Origin: Mycobacterium colombiense CECT 3035
Lineage (GTDB): Bacteria > Actinomycetota > Actinomycetes > Mycobacteriales > Mycobacteriaceae
Length of the DNA: 64,000 nt
Reading direction: 5' to 3'
Assembly: GCF_002105755.1 (NCBI RefSeq)
Contig: NZ_CP020821.1
Location: 2,046,001 to 2,110,000 of the forward strand
Both the position numbers and the translations under genes were made by a program. Below, piece after piece: positions 33,434-45,159 of the stretch (its first letter is position 1; the number at the start of each line of letters is the position of its first letter). The notes under the pieces are model-generated. The model searched no databases, had not been told where the DNA came from, and saw only the letters and a program-made list of their open reading frames with translations.

Positions 33434-36400
33434 GTCGTGCCTTCGCGCGACGACGAGAAGAGTTGCGTCACCGCGGCCAGGTCCGAGGGCGACAACCCGG
33501 AGGTGCTCATCGGTTCGAAACGGGTGTCGGCCGTTCCCTCGTCCTGTTCGATGACCGCCCCTTCGTCGCCCATTGCATCGAGCGCGGCGGCCAACTGCTG
33601 CACCGTCGGGTTCTCGAAGATCATGCGCGGGCTCACGGCCAGGCCGGCCGCCCGGGCCCGCGAGGCGAGCTGCACGGACAGGATGCTGTCGCCGCCGAGG
33701 GTGAAGAAGTCGTCGAAGCGACCGACGTCGGGGGTCGCGAGCAGTTCCGCGAACACCGTGGCCAGCGCCCGTTCGGTGTCGGTGCGCGCCGGTTCGGTCA
33801 GCCCGCCGGTGCTGACCGACGGAGGCGGCAGGCCGGGTCGATTCAGCTTGCCCGACTCGGTTTTGGGCAGAACGTCGAGCACGGTCAGCGACGACGGCAG
33901 CATGTAGCCGGGCAGGGTCGTGGCGATCGCCGCGCGCACCTGCCCCGCGAACGCCGCCTTCGCGGCCTCGTCGGCGAGCGGACGTTGCGGCACAACGTAT
34001 CCGGCCAGCGAGGTGCCGCCGTGCATCTCCCAGGTGCGGGCCGCCGCGGCGGCGACACCGCCGGCGCCCGCCAGGGCCGCCTCCACCTCGGCCAACTCGA
34101 CGCGGAAGCCGCGCACCTGTACCTGGTGGTCGGAGCGTCCGACGAACTCGAGCCGGCCGTCCTCGGTCCACCGGGCCAGGTCGCCGCTGCGGTACAACCG
34201 CGAACCGGGCTCGGCGCCAAAGGGATTGGCGACGAACCGGGCGGCGGTCAGCCCCGGGCGTTTCCAATATCCTCGAGCGAGCTGGTCACCGGCGTAATAC
34301 AGCTCGCCCACCACGCCGACCGGCACAGGACGCAGCCCGTCATCGAGCAGGTAGGCCTGCGCCCCGGAACCGGCCTACCGACAAGCGGATTCGGCGGGCC
34401 CAGCCGCCCACGGGACACCGCTCCCGACGTCTCGGTGGAACCGATGTTGTTCAGCAGCTCGGTGCCGGCGCCGTCCTGGTCGGCGCACACCGACACCAGG
34501 CGCTGCAGCAGCGCCGTGCTCACCGGCTCCCCTCCGCACACCAGCCGCGACAACGCGCGCACGGACTCGGGCCGGCTGTCCACCAGCGCCGAGACCAGGC
34601 TGGGCACCGCGGTCACCTGGGCCACCGAATGCCGGCTCATCAAGTCCCCGAGGGCTTCCGGGTCGCGGTGTTCGGCATCGTCGGCCAGGATCATCGTCGC
34701 GCCGGCCGCCAGGCCGGCCAGCATCTCCATGCCGCCTTCGAGAAAGGTGATCGAGGCCTGCGCCAGCCGAACGTCATCGGTTCGTGGCGGGTAGTGCCGC
34801 AGCTGCCAGCCGAGCCGCGCGGCCATCGAGCGATGCGTTCCCACCGCGCCTTTCGGCTTGCCGGTGGACCCGGAGGTGAAGACCAGATACATCGGGTCAT
34901 CGGGGTGCGGCAGTCGCGCATCCGTCGACAGCGGATCCACGTCGTCGCTGTCGACCACAGCGCATACCTGTGGATCGTCCAGCGAGATCAATTCGACCCC
35001 GGGCACCTGCGGCATGGTCTCCACGGCTTCGACCGTCGCGACCACGACCGGAGGTCGCACGTCATCGAGCATGAATTGCTTTCGCGCCGAAGGGTATCCG
35101 GGATCGATGGGGAAGTATCCGGCGCCGGCTTTCATGATGGCCACCAGCGCCACCACCAGCTCGATGCCGCGCCGGGTCGACAGTCCGACCAGCGACCCGG
35201 GGCCCACCCCGTTCTTGACGAGCAGCGCGGCCAGGTTGTCCGAACGGCGGTGCAGCGCGGGGTAATCGATGTGCTGCGCGCCGCACCGCACCGCGATGCG
35301 GTCGGCGCCCAACGCCCGGCTGGGTTCCAGCAGTTCCGGAATGGTGCGCGGCCGGTCGTGCGGCGGCCGCTCGCCGCGGCTCCAGTCCTGCAGAATGTGG
35401 TGCTCTTCGGTGGCATCGATCAGGCGGACGTCTCGCAGCGTCTGATCGATGTCCCCGGCGAATTCGGTGAGTACGCGGGCCAGCCAGTCGGCCAGCCGCT
35501 CGATGGTGGTCCTCGCGTAAAGCTCGGTGCGGTAGATGACATTGCAGTTGTAGCCGATGTCACCGGAGCCGTCGGTGCCGAAGAAGTTGACGCTCAGATC
35601 GGCATGGGCCATGTCGAAGACGGGGTCCAGCGAGGTGCACACCGTGTCCTGCTCGCCACTGCCCGGGGCCGCGGTCTCGATGACCCGGGTGGCAGACAGG
35701 TGATCCCGGACGTGCACCACAACCTGGAACAGCGGGTTGCGGGACAGTGAGCGCACCGGGCTGACGCTGTCGACGACGCGGTCGAACGGCAGGTCCTGGT
35801 GGGCGTAGGCGGCCAGTGCGGTCTCCCGGGCCCGCTTGAGCAGCTCGCGCAGCGTCGGGTTGCCGTCCATGTCGTTGCGCAGCACCAGAATGTTGACGAA
35901 GAATCCGATCAACTGGTCCAGCTCGGCCTCGGTGCGCCCGGCCACCGGCGTGCCCAGCGGAATGTCTGTTCCCCCACCGGCTTTGTGCAAGACCACGGCG
36001 ACGGCCGTTTGCAGCAGCATGAATTCGGTGATGCCGAGCTCGCGACACAGCTCGCCGAGCTTGGCACGGGTGGCCGAGTCGATCTGGAAGTCGACGGACT
36101 CCCCTTCGCCGCTGGGCACCGGTTGGCGGGGAAAGTCCGGGCGCAGACCGGTGTCCTCCGGCATCCCGGCCAGCTGACGGGTCCAGTACTCCCGCTGGTC
36201 GGCGGCGATGGCGGATTCCTGGCCGCTCGCTTCGGAATCCAGGCCCAGGAACGTGCGCTGCCACGCCGCATAGTCGGCGTATTGCACACGAAGCGGCGCC
36301 CAGGATGGCGCCTCTCCGCCACGCCGGGCCCGGTAGGCCGTCATGACGTCGGAGAACAGCACGCCCGCCGACCAATGGTCGGAGGCGATGTGGTGCACGA

Positions 36401-39400
36401 CCAGCGACAGCACGTGCTCGGCTGTGTTCGCGATGCGCAGCACCGCGACCCGGATCGGCAGTTCAGCGTCCAGTTCGAAGCAGTGGCACCGCTCGACGTC
36501 GAGCTGCCGCTGCAGCCAGGCGTCGTCGGGTCCCTCCTCGCGGCGCACCGGAACCGCGACGCCGGCCGGTTCAACGACCTGATAGGGCACGCCGTCCAGC
36601 TCGACGTAGCTGGTGCGCAGGATTTCGTGCCGGGCAACGACATCGCCGACGGCGGCGATCAACGTATCGATGTCCCACGGTCCGGTCAGCCTGGCCGCAA
36701 ACGGAATGTTGTTGACCCGGCTGGGGCCGTCCACGCGGTAGGCGAACCAGCTGCGCAGCTGCGACGCCGAGAGCGGCATGGGTTCGTCGTGCGCCGTGGT
36801 GATCAACCTGGGCCGCGAGGGCGTCAGTGCGCCCGCACTCAGTTGGTCGATCCGCTCGGCCAACGCCCCGACCGTCGCGAGTTCGAACACGTCGCGGATG
36901 CCGATCTCCACGCCGCACTCCGCGCGGATCGCGGTGACCAGCTTGGTGGCGACCAGCGAGTGGCCGCCCAGTTCGAAGAACGAGTCGTCGACGCCCACGC
37001 GTTCGTGGCCGAGCAAACCGGAAAACAGTTGCGCGATGCGCCGTTCGGTGGGCGTGGTGGGGTCGCGGTACTCGGTGCCCGCCGCGATCTGGGGTTGTGG
37101 CAGCGCGGCGCGGTCGATCTTCTGGTGCGCGGTGATCGGGATCTCCTCGAGCACCACGTAAGCGGCCGGGGTCATGTAGTCGGGCAGCGCGGCGGCCACC
37201 CGGGCCCGGATGCGCTCCACCTCAACGGTTTCCGTGCCCGCGCCCTGAGCCGGCGTCACGTATCCGACCAGGCTCTTGCCCAACTGGGGCAGGTCCATGG
37301 CCAGCACGACCGCCTGCCCGACGCTGGGGTCGACCGAGATGGCGGCCGCGATCTCGCCCAGCTCGATGCGGAAACCGCGGATCTTCACCTGCTCGTCGGC
37401 GCGACCGACGAACTCGATGTCGCCGTTGGCGTTGCGGCGGGCCAGATCACCGGAGCGGTACATCCGGCCACCGGGCGTGAACGGGTCGGCGACGAACCGC
37501 TCGGCCGTCAACTGCGGCCTGCGGTGATAGCCGTGCGCGACATGTGTTCCGGCGATATAGATCTCGCCGATCACGCCCACGGGCACCGGCTGCAGCGCGT
37601 TGTCGAGCAGATAGACCTGCGTGTTGATCTTGGGCCGGCCGATCGGCACCACCCGGGTGCCCTGAGCACCTTCGACCGGGTAGCTGGTGCAGTTCACCAC
37701 CGTCTCGGTCGGTCCGTAGAAGTTGTGCAGCGACGCGTCGAAGGTGGCGTGGAACTTGTCGGCGATCTCGCCGGGCAGCGCCTCCCCGCCGATGGGCACG
37801 CGCCGCAGGGTCCGCCACTGGCTGACGCCGGGCAACGACAGGAACAGTCCCAGCAGCGACGGCACGAAGTGCATCGAGGTGATGCCCTCGCGGGCCAGTA
37901 AGTCAGTGAGGTAGCCGATGTCGCGCAGGCCGTCGGGCCGCGGAATCACCAAGCGTGCGCCCATGATCAGCGTGCCGAAAATCTCGCCCATCGACACGTC
38001 GAAGCTGGGCGAGGCGACCTGCAGCAGCCGATCGGTGTCGTCGATGCGGTATTCGTCGCCGAACCAGACGAAGTACTCGGCGATGGGTGCGTGCGGCACC
38101 GGCACGCCCTTGGGCAGCCCGGTGGAACCCGAGGTGTAGATCAGGTAGGCGGTGTTGTGCGGGCTCAGCGGTCGGATCAGCGCGGTGGGCGCGCTCGCCG
38201 GATAGCGCGCCGCATCGGTAACCGGTTCGCGCAGCACCAGTTTCGCGTCCGCGTCCTCGAGAATGAAGCTCAGCCGGTCTTGCGGGTAGGTGGGATCCAC
38301 CGGCAGGTAGACGCCGCCCGCTTTGAGCACCCCGAGCGCGGTGATGACCAGTTCGGGGGACTTGTCCAGCAGCACCGCGACGCGATCCTCGGTGCCGATT
38401 CCCTGCTCGATCAGCCAGTGCGCCAACCGGTTCGACTCTTCGTCGATTTCCCGGTAGGGGTAGGCGCGCCCCTCGTACACCACGGCGACGGCCTCGGGCG
38501 TCAGCCTTGCCCGGCGGCTGACCAGCGCGGGCAACGTGCTGGCCGGGGTGACGAATTTCTCGCCGGTCGACACCGCGCGCAACCACTCGGCGTCGTCATC
38601 GCTCATCAAGGCGCACGCCGAGATGTTCGCGTCGGGGTCGGACAGCAGGCCGTCCAGCAAGGCGGCGTAGTGGCGCAGCAGTTGCTCGACCAACTGCTGA
38701 TCCATCACCTCGACCAGGTACTCGGCCTCGACCAAGCCGGCTCCGGAGCCGTCCGGGGTCCGGTCCAGCTCGACCATCAGGCTCAACGGCAATTGGTTGA
38801 AATGGCCGCGCAATTCGCCGCGCTCGCACCGCACGCCCGGCGGGCAGAAGCCGGCGCCGTCGGGCTCGCGTTGTCCGAAGCTCACCCGGGTCATCCGGTC
38901 CGCGCCATGCCGGCGATCGGGATTCGACTCGCGCACCAGCCAGTCCAGGTCCGCGCGCGAATGAGCGAAGGCGCCCACCGCGTCCTCCCGGGTTTCGGCC
39001 AGCAACTCGCGGAACGTCTGGTGCGGGCGCGGCCGCAGCCGGATCACCACGGTGTTGCCGTAATACCCGATGACATCCTCGGTGCCGAGGCCGCGGTTGA
39101 GCACCGGGGCCGCCACCAGGAAGTCGGTCGACTGCGTGTACCGGTGCACCAGCGCGGCGAACGCGGCCATCAACACCATGTACGGCGTGGCGCCCGTCTC
39201 GCGGGCCAGCGCCGCCGTCCGCGCGACGGTGTCCGCCGACAACTGCGCGACGGCGCGCTGCGCGCGCCAGGCGGTGGGCACCACCGAACCGTTGGGCCCG
39301 GGCAGCTCGAGGGGCTCCGGGAGGTCGGCCATCCGCGGTCGCCAATAGTCCAGGTCCGCCTGACGAATGGCGGTCGCATCCGCGGCAGTGTCCCTGCGCA

Positions 39401-40019
39401 CCTCGCCGTGCGCGAAACCGGCGGGGTCGGTGTATGCGCGGGTCAGGTCGGCGAAGAAGGGCGCCCACGAGCCGTCGTCCCAGGCGATGTGGTGCGCGGT
39501 GATCAGCAGCATCAGTTCGTCGTCGGCCAGTCGCGCCACCGTGACCCGCAGCGGTGAATCTTTGCTCAGGTCGAATGGCCGGCGAAAGTCTCGCTGCGCC
39601 AGCACATCCAGTCGTAGCCGGCGCGCCTGGTCGGCCAACCGGGCCAGGTCGTGTTCGGCCCATTCGGGCCGCAGGTCCGCGCGCATCACCGGGTGCGGGT
39701 CGCCCTCGCCGTCGGTGGCGTAGGTCGTATGGAGCACCGGGTGTCGCGCGGCGACGGCGTCGACCGCGCGGTGCAACCGCGCGATGTCGACGGTGCCGGA
39801 TAGACGGTAGGAAACGCAGATGTTGAGCAGCGCGCTGTCGGGATCGACGGACTGCACGAACCACATCCGGTGCTGGCCGACCGACATGCGTGGCTGGTCG
39901 TCGGTGGCGACGCTCGAAGCGGCCGTCGCCTTGGCCAGGCCGCGCTCGGCGAGCTTGCGGCGCAGCAGTTCCAGCCGCTCATCGTCCAGACGGGTGCTGA
40001 CGCCGGTGGTGTCTGTCAC
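33430..40019 (-). CDS. mbtE: Mycobactin NRPS MbtE, two C-A-PCP modules, apparent frameshift
   Basis: About 2196 residues if the frame is restored. Domain order: C1 ([11 protein letters not shown], His176-177); A1 ([20 protein letters not shown] with Asp235-equivalent, FYGPTE); PCP1 (FELGGHSL); C2 ([10 protein letters not shown]); A2 ([40 protein letters not shown]); PCP2 (FTLGGDSIL, Ser near 2112). The frame breaks at 34362-34365 (+ strand CCCC): before it VGRPVPG, after it [16 protein letters not shown] in another frame. One extra G in the minus-strand GGGG run joins them. GTG at 40019 starts one base after the mbtD stop. Rv2380c is about 1682 residues as I recall, so a whole A domain looks additional here. 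A2 has Leu where the amino-anchoring Asp is expected. Confidence 0.9.
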
Positions 40020-40020
40020 G

Positions 40021-43000
40021 CTAGGTGTCCAACCTTTCTAGCATCGCGAGCGTTGATTGGTGCGCACCATTGGCGGCTCCGGTGCGCTCGAAGGACGGCG
40101 GCGCCGCCGGGGCGCCGGTTGAGTCGGCACACAGCGCGTCGATCAGCTCGGCCATCGTGATGCCGCCGAGCATGCGGGAGACCGGAACCGAGTTGCCCAC
40201 GGTGCGGCGCAGCCGCTTACGTAAATCGAGTGCGAGCAACGAGTCCACGCCCAGGTCGATCAGCGGCGTGCCCGGGTCGATCGCCGGCGAGTCCCCCAGG
40301 TGCAATGTCGCGGCCAATTCGGCTCGCACGATGTCGGCGAGGGGCTTCGCCGCCGCACCCTCGCGGTCCCCGGCGTCGTCCGCGCGTGTCACGGCGAATG
40401 GCATTGGCATGCCCTGGCTTTCGAAGAACACCTGCAGCCGCTCGAAGTCCGCGTCGAAAATCAGTGGATCGCCCTCGTAGCGATACAGGCTGGCCTCGAT
40501 GGCCCGTTGCGGCTCCATCGCCACCAGGCCGGAGCGCTCGGTGCGGGTGATCTCGTTACCCACCACCACCCCGGCGCCGTGCCACAGGCCCCACCGGATC
40601 GCCGTGCAGTCGCGGCCCGTAGCGCGCAGCTGGGCGGCCAACACGTCGAGCATCCGGTTGGACGCCGCGTACGCCGCGTGGGTGTAGCCGCCCCAGACGC
40701 CGAATACCGAGGAGCAGGCCAGGATCCGGCAGTCCGGCCGCAGCGGCCACACGTCGGCCAGCATCGCCAGTCCGCGGACCTTGGCCGCGCAGACCGCCGC
40801 CACATCCGAGCCGGTGAGTTCCGCGCGCGAACGGGCCTGGGCGATGCCCGCGGTGTGGATCAGCAGCGACGCGCCCGCTGGATGCTCGGCGGCGACGGCG
40901 GCCAGCGCGGCGCGATCGGTGATATCGCACTGCGGCGCCCGCACTTCGGCGCGGTACCGGTCGGCGAGCTGCCGCAGCACTGTCGGGTCGACGCCGTTGC
41001 GGCTCAACAGGGTGACGGCCCGGGCGCCGCGTTCCAGGCAGTACCGGGCGTACTGCAGGCCGATGGCCCCGCTGCCGCCGGTGATCACCACGTCGGCCAT
41101 GGCGGCGGCATCGAGGGGCCGCGGGGTCGCCGGTACGCGAGACGCGCGGAACGTCCGGAGGTGGCGTCGCGGTGATTCGTTGCCCCGCAACGCGACCTCG
41201 GCCGGCTCGCCGAGCAGCACCTCGACGACGGCTTGTGCCGTGGCGGCGTCGACATCGCGGCGCGCGAGGTCCAGATGCCCGAATGCCTGGTCCGGGAACT
41301 CGAAGCCGACGCTGCGGTGCATGCCCGCCAGCGCCGCCTGTGCCGGAGAGACGCTGGCGTCATGGCCGTCGACCTGTTCTGCACCAACGGTGAGCAACCA
41401 GACGGCGCGGCATCGCGGCCCGATGAGCGCGGGGTAATCGGCTAGGCCCGCATCGGGCCGGCCGGCGATCTGCTCGATCGCGGCGGTGGCGTCGAGCTGA
41501 TCGAGTTCCGGGGCGATCACCACGAGGACTTCCGCCTCACTCGGTGACACCAGTCGGCAGCCGTCCTGTGCCGCAACGGCATCGACGAGCCGCTGCGTCG
41601 GTGCGCCCTCGCCGAAGAAGCCGACGTCCACGGGGCTCGCGCTCGGTGTGATCGGCTCCGCCGCCGGCTGCCAGTCCTCGACGGCGACGGTGAGCGCCGG
41701 TGTCGGCGCCGGTTCGTTTGGTTGTTCGGGTGCCGCCCACAGGTGCACCGCCCGCATCGGCGCGTTCGGGAATCCCCGCAGCGCCGCCCGGTCGGCCATC
41801 GGGAGCGCGTCGGCCCACCGGCAGCCGGGGTCAGCGGCCGCGACGGCGACGATGCTCGCGGACAGCGAATCGGTGATGGGTCGGTCGCGATGCCCCGAGC
41901 CGACGATGACTATCGACTCGTCGTCGACGATGTCGCCCAGCGGGTAGAGCAAGGACGGGTGGGCGGAGAGCTCCACGAAGGTGTCGGCCCCGCGGGCGCG
42001 GGCATGTTGCACTGCGAGGTCGAATCGCACGGTGCCACAGAGGTTTTCATACCAGTAGGCAGAGAAGTCGGTGCCATCGCCCAGTTCGGTGCCCAGCGTG
42101 GAGCCGATGAACCGCACCGGGCCGTCCCGGAACACCGACTTCGGCGTCAGCGCGGCCAGAGCCGCCCGCAACGGTCGTAGCGCACTGGTGTGACCGGGAT
42201 AGTCCACGGACAGTTGTTGGCTGAAGATCCCGCGCTGTTGGGCCAGCGCCGCCGCGGCGGCCACCGCCTCGTGATCGCCGGCGACCACGGTCGACGACGG
42301 CCCGTTGACCGCCGAGACCTCCAACCAGCCGGGTGTGTCGGCCAGCAGCGCTTCCGCGATGTCGAGGCCGGTGCCGAGGACCGCCATCGCGTAGCGGCCG
42401 GTCAGCTGGTCGACGACGCTGGCGCGGGCCACCACCAGGGCGACCGCGTCCGGCAGCGAGATCGCTTCCGCCACATAGGCCGCCGCCACCTCGCCGAGGC
42501 TGTGCCCGATGGTCATGTCGGGCAGCAACCCACAGGATCGCCACGCTTCGGCCAGGCTCACCGCGTGGGTGAACTGTGCACCCTGGATCTCGGGGCGCGA
42601 CCAGACGCGCTCCCCGTCCCCGACCAGATAGGGCAGCGGAGAAGGGAATCCGCCGGATGTGAACGCCTGCGCGCAGCGGTCGGCCGCCTCGCGGTAGGCC
42701 GGCAGCCGCCGGTAGGCCTCGGCGCCCATCGCCTGCCACTGGTTGCCCTGGCCCGGGAAGACGAACGCGATGCGCGGCGGTGTCGTCTTGGCGGAGCGCG
42801 AGACCAGCTGGTGTTCGTCGCCGCGCGCGATCGCGGACAGCGCCGCCACGAGTTCGGTGCGGTCGGCGGCTCGCAGCACCGCGCGGTGGCGTCGCATCCG
42901 TCGCAACCGCAGCAGGGTGGAGGCGACCGCGGCGGTCGGGTCCGCCGAGTCGTCGATGCGGCCCACGTAGTCGGCGATCGCCGCGGCGTCCCGGCGGATC

Positions 43001-43068
43001 AGCTCGGGGTCGTGCGCGCTGAGCGTCACCGGGACGCGCCCGTCCGGCAGCCCATGGGTAAGCATCAT
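40021..43068 (-). CDS. mbtD: Mycobactin polyketide synthase MbtD (AT-KR-ACP)
   Basis: Works with MbtC to make the beta-hydroxy acyl unit between the two lysine residues. The 1015-residue protein has an acyltransferase domain (FVFPGQGNQW; nucleophile Ser190 in GHSLGEVAAAY), a ketoreductase (VITGGSGAIGLQYARY; SSVFGVWGGYTHAAYAASN with the catalytic Ser and Tyr), and an acyl carrier domain (IDLGVDSLLALDL). No KS or DH is present, as expected because MbtC supplies KS. ATG at 43068 overlaps the mbtC stop (ATGA). Similar in size to Rv2381c. Confidence 0.95.
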   Translation of the reverse strand: MMLTHGLPDGRVPVTLSAHDPELIRRDAAAIADYVGRIDDSADPTAAVASTLLRLRRMRRHRAVLRAADRTELVAALSAIARGDEHQLVSRSAKTTPPRIAFVFPGQGNQWQAMGAEAYRRLPAYREAADRCAQAFTSGGFPSPLPYLVGDGERVWSRPEIQGAQFTHAVSLAEAWRSCGLLPDMTIGHSLGEVAAAYVAEAISLPDAVALVVARASVVDQLTGRYAMAVLGTGLDIAEALLADTPGWLEVSAVNGPSSTVVAGDHEAVAAAAALAQQRGIFSQQLSVDYPGHTSALRPLRAALAALTPKSVFRDGPVRFIGSTLGTELGDGTDFSAYWYENLCGTVRFDLAVQHARARGADTFVELSAHPSLLYPLGDIVDDESIVIVGSGHRDRPITDSLSASIVAVAAADPGCRWADALPMADRAALRGFPNAPMRAVHLWAAPEQPNEPAPTPALTVAVEDWQPAAEPITPSASPVDVGFFGEGAPTQRLVDAVAAQDGCRLVSPSEAEVLVVIAPELDQLDATAAIEQIAGRPDAGLADYPALIGPRCRAVWLLTVGAEQVDGHDASVSPAQAALAGMHRSVGFEFPDQAFGHLDLARRDVDAATAQAVVEVLLGEPAEVALRGNESPRRHLRTFRASRVPATPRPLDAAAMADVVITGGSGAIGLQYARYCLERGARAVTLLSRNGVDPTVLRQLADRYRAEVRAPQCDITDRAALAAVAAEHPAGASLLIHTAGIAQARSRAELTGSDVAAVCAAKVRGLAMLADVWPLRPDCRILACSSVFGVWGGYTHAAYAASNRMLDVLAAQLRATGRDCTAIRWGLWHGAGVVVGNEITRTERSGLVAMEPQRAIEASLYRYEGDPLIFDADFERLQVFFESQGMPMPFAVTRADDAGDREGAAAKPLADIVRAELAATLHLGDSPAIDPGTPLIDLGVDSLLALDLRKRLRRTVGNSVPVSRMLGGITMAELIDALCADSTGAPAAPPSFERTGAANGAHQSTLAMLERLDT

Positions 43069-44384
43069 GCGACCTCGGGGACGGAGACGATCAGGTGTGC
43101 ATTGGTGCCGGCGATCCCGAAGGCGGACGCCGCGGCGGTGCGCTGCCCCTCGATGGCCGGCCACGGCGTCAAGGTCTGCGCCAGCCGCAAACCCTGTTTC
43201 TCCCAATCGATTTCGGGGCTGGCGTCGCCAGCGTGCAATGTGGGCGGCACGGCGCCGCGTTCGGCGGAGACCAGCACCTTGGCCAGGCCCAGCGCACCCG
43301 CGGCGGCCAGCGAGTGGCCCACGTTGGACTTCACCGAGCCCAGCAGTGCACCGGAGCCGGGTTCGGTATCGCCGTAGGTCTGGGCCAGCGAGCGCAACTC
43401 GGTCCGGTCGCCGAGCCGGGTGCCCGTGCCGTGCCCCTCGATCATCCCCACCTCGTCGGGCTTGATCCCGGCCTGGCTGATGGCCCGCTGGAACAGCCGC
43501 ACCTGGGCATCGCCGCTGGGCGCGCTCAGACCGGCGCTGCGCCCGTCCTGATTCATGGCGCTGGCCCGCACCTCGGCGAGGATCTGACGGCCGGCCCGCA
43601 GCGCCGCCGACTTCCGTTGCAGCACAAACATCGCCGCTCCCTCGGCCCACACGGTTCCGCTGGCCTGCGCGCTGTAGGGGCGGCAGTATCCGTCGTCGGA
43701 GAGCGCGTGTTGTTTCGAGAACTCGACGAAGAAGCCCGGCGAGCCCAGCACGTTGACGCCACCCGCGATGGCCAGATCGCAGTCGTCGTTCTGCAGCGAG
43801 CGCACCGCGACATGGAAGGCCACCAGGGCCGACGCGCACGACGAGTCCAGGGTCAGCGCCGGCCCGGTCAATCCCAGGGTGTAGGCGATGCGGCCCGAGA
43901 TCACGCTGAGCGCGGTGCCGGCCAGCAGATGACCGCTGTGTTCGGAGAACTTGGCCATCTGGGGCCCGTATCCCGTGGCCGAGGCGCCGACGAAACAGCC
44001 CACATCGTGCCCGGCCAGGTCGTCGGGATTGATGCCGCTGTTCTCGCACGCACGCCAGGCCACCCGGAGCGCGACCCGCTGCTGCGGATCCATGACGACA
44101 GCCTCGCGGGGCGAGATGCCGAAGAACTCGGGATCGAATGTGGTTGCCCCGGTGAGGAAACCGCCTCGGTCGTGGATCTCCTTGAAACCGCTGCGGCGCG
44201 AGCCGGCAAGCAGTTCGCGCACCGCCCAACCGCGGTCGGTGGGAAACGGGCCCAGCGCCTCGCGGCCGTGCGCCAGCAGATCCCAATAGTCGTCGGCGGT
44301 TTCGATGCCGCCGGGCGCTTCGACGCCCATGCCCACGATCACGACCGGGTCGGCGCGCTGCGCGTCGAACCCGCCCTCAGACAT
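43065..44384 (-). CDS. mbtC: Mycobactin ketosynthase MbtC
   Basis: Stand-alone beta-ketoacyl synthase, 439 residues from ATG 44384. The catalytic triad is Cys183 (TLDSSCASAL), His318 (IEGHGTGT) and His357 (KSNVGHSLA). It condenses the acyl unit later reduced by the MbtD ketoreductase. An alternative GTG at 44393 overlaps the thioesterase stop (GTGA) and would add three residues; the ATG fits the N-terminus of Rv2382c better. It overlaps mbtD by four bases. Confidence 0.95.
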   Translation of the reverse strand: MSEGGFDAQRADPVVIVGMGVEAPGGIETADDYWDLLAHGREALGPFPTDRGWAVRELLAGSRRSGFKEIHDRGGFLTGATTFDPEFFGISPREAVVMDPQQRVALRVAWRACENSGINPDDLAGHDVGCFVGASATGYGPQMAKFSEHSGHLLAGTALSVISGRIAYTLGLTGPALTLDSSCASALVAFHVAVRSLQNDDCDLAIAGGVNVLGSPGFFVEFSKQHALSDDGYCRPYSAQASGTVWAEGAAMFVLQRKSAALRAGRQILAEVRASAMNQDGRSAGLSAPSGDAQVRLFQRAISQAGIKPDEVGMIEGHGTGTRLGDRTELRSLAQTYGDTEPGSGALLGSVKSNVGHSLAAAGALGLAKVLVSAERGAVPPTLHAGDASPEIDWEKQGLRLAQTLTPWPAIEGQRTAAASAFGIAGTNAHLIVSVPEVA

Positions 44385-44389
44385 TGGTA

Positions 44390-45151
44390 TCACCCGGCAT
44401 TCACCTGCGCGGCGATCGCATCGACATGGTCATAGACGTAGAAGTGGCCGCCGTCGTACAGCGACACGGCGAAGGAGCCGGCGGTGTGCCTCTCCCACTG
44501 CCGCAGCACGCCGGTGGCGATGCGGTGGTCGTCATGGCCGCCCAGCACGTGAATGTCGGCGCCGACGCGGACGTCGGGGCTGGGCGCATAGCCATTGAAG
44601 GCCTGGTAGTCGGCGCGCACCGCGGTGGTCAGCAGTTCGGAGAACTCTTCGTCGGCAAGCAGTTCGGGGTCGGTGCCCCCCAAATCGGCGATATCGGCCA
44701 GCAGCCCGTCGTCGCTGGTCGGCAGGTCGGGCATGTCGGCGACGACGCATGGCGGCGGACCGGCCGACACCCACAGTTTCTGCACGGCCGTGCCGTGCGT
44801 TTCGGCGACGCGGGCGAACTCGAAGGCGACGACGGCGCCCATGCTGTGCCCGAACAGCCTCAGCGGCGCAACGCCGGGCCATGGCGCGGCCTGGAAGAGG
44901 CTGACGGCCAGGTCGTGCACGCTGTCGTGAGCGGGTTCGCCGAGGCGGTCCGCCCGCTGCGGGTACTGCACGATGTACGTGTCGCCGCCCGCGGCCAGCG
45001 CCGCGGCCAGCACCCGATAGCTCGCGGCCGCCGCCCCCGCGTGCGGAAAGACTACGGTGGCACCGGTGGATGGTCCGCCATTGCGGCCCGGGGTCAGTTT
45101 GATCCAGGACGGGAACGTGGCAGACACGGCGATCAGATTATTCAAGGTCAT
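44390..45151 (-). CDS. mbtT: Mycobactin thioesterase, encoded apart from MbtB
   Basis: A 253-residue alpha/beta hydrolase of the type II thioesterase family. The nucleophile is in LFGHSMGAVVAFEFARV (GHSMG), the N-terminal motif is VVFPHAGAAAASY, and the catalytic His is in DGGHFYVYDH. In M. tuberculosis the homologous domain is fused to the MbtB C-terminus as I recall; here MbtB stops with TAG at 45160-45162 and this ATG follows eight bases later in another frame. No clear ribosome site is visible, so coupling to mbtB translation is likely. Homology to the linker (FPSWIK versus FKPWVK) extends before the hydrolase core, so a third frameshift cannot be excluded. The symbol mbtT is used in some mycobacteria for such a gene. 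Confidence 0.85.
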   Translation of the reverse strand: MTLNNLIAVSATFPSWIKLTPGRNGGPSTGATVVFPHAGAAAASYRVLAAALAAGGDTYIVQYPQRADRLGEPAHDSVHDLAVSLFQAAPWPGVAPLRLFGHSMGAVVAFEFARVAETHGTAVQKLWVSAGPPPCVVADMPDLPTSDDGLLADIADLGGTDPELLADEEFSELLTTAVRADYQAFNGYAPSPDVRVGADIHVLGGHDDHRIATGVLRQWERHTAGSFAVSLYDGGHFYVYDHVDAIAAQVNAG

Positions 45152-45159
45152 TGCGCTAT

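Noticed and set aside
33434..34267. N-terminal 278 residues of the long minus-strand frame that contains mbtF
   Set aside because: This part is an Arg/Gly-rich shadow of mbtE in another frame; MbtF begins at ATG 33433, overlapping the mbtE stop.
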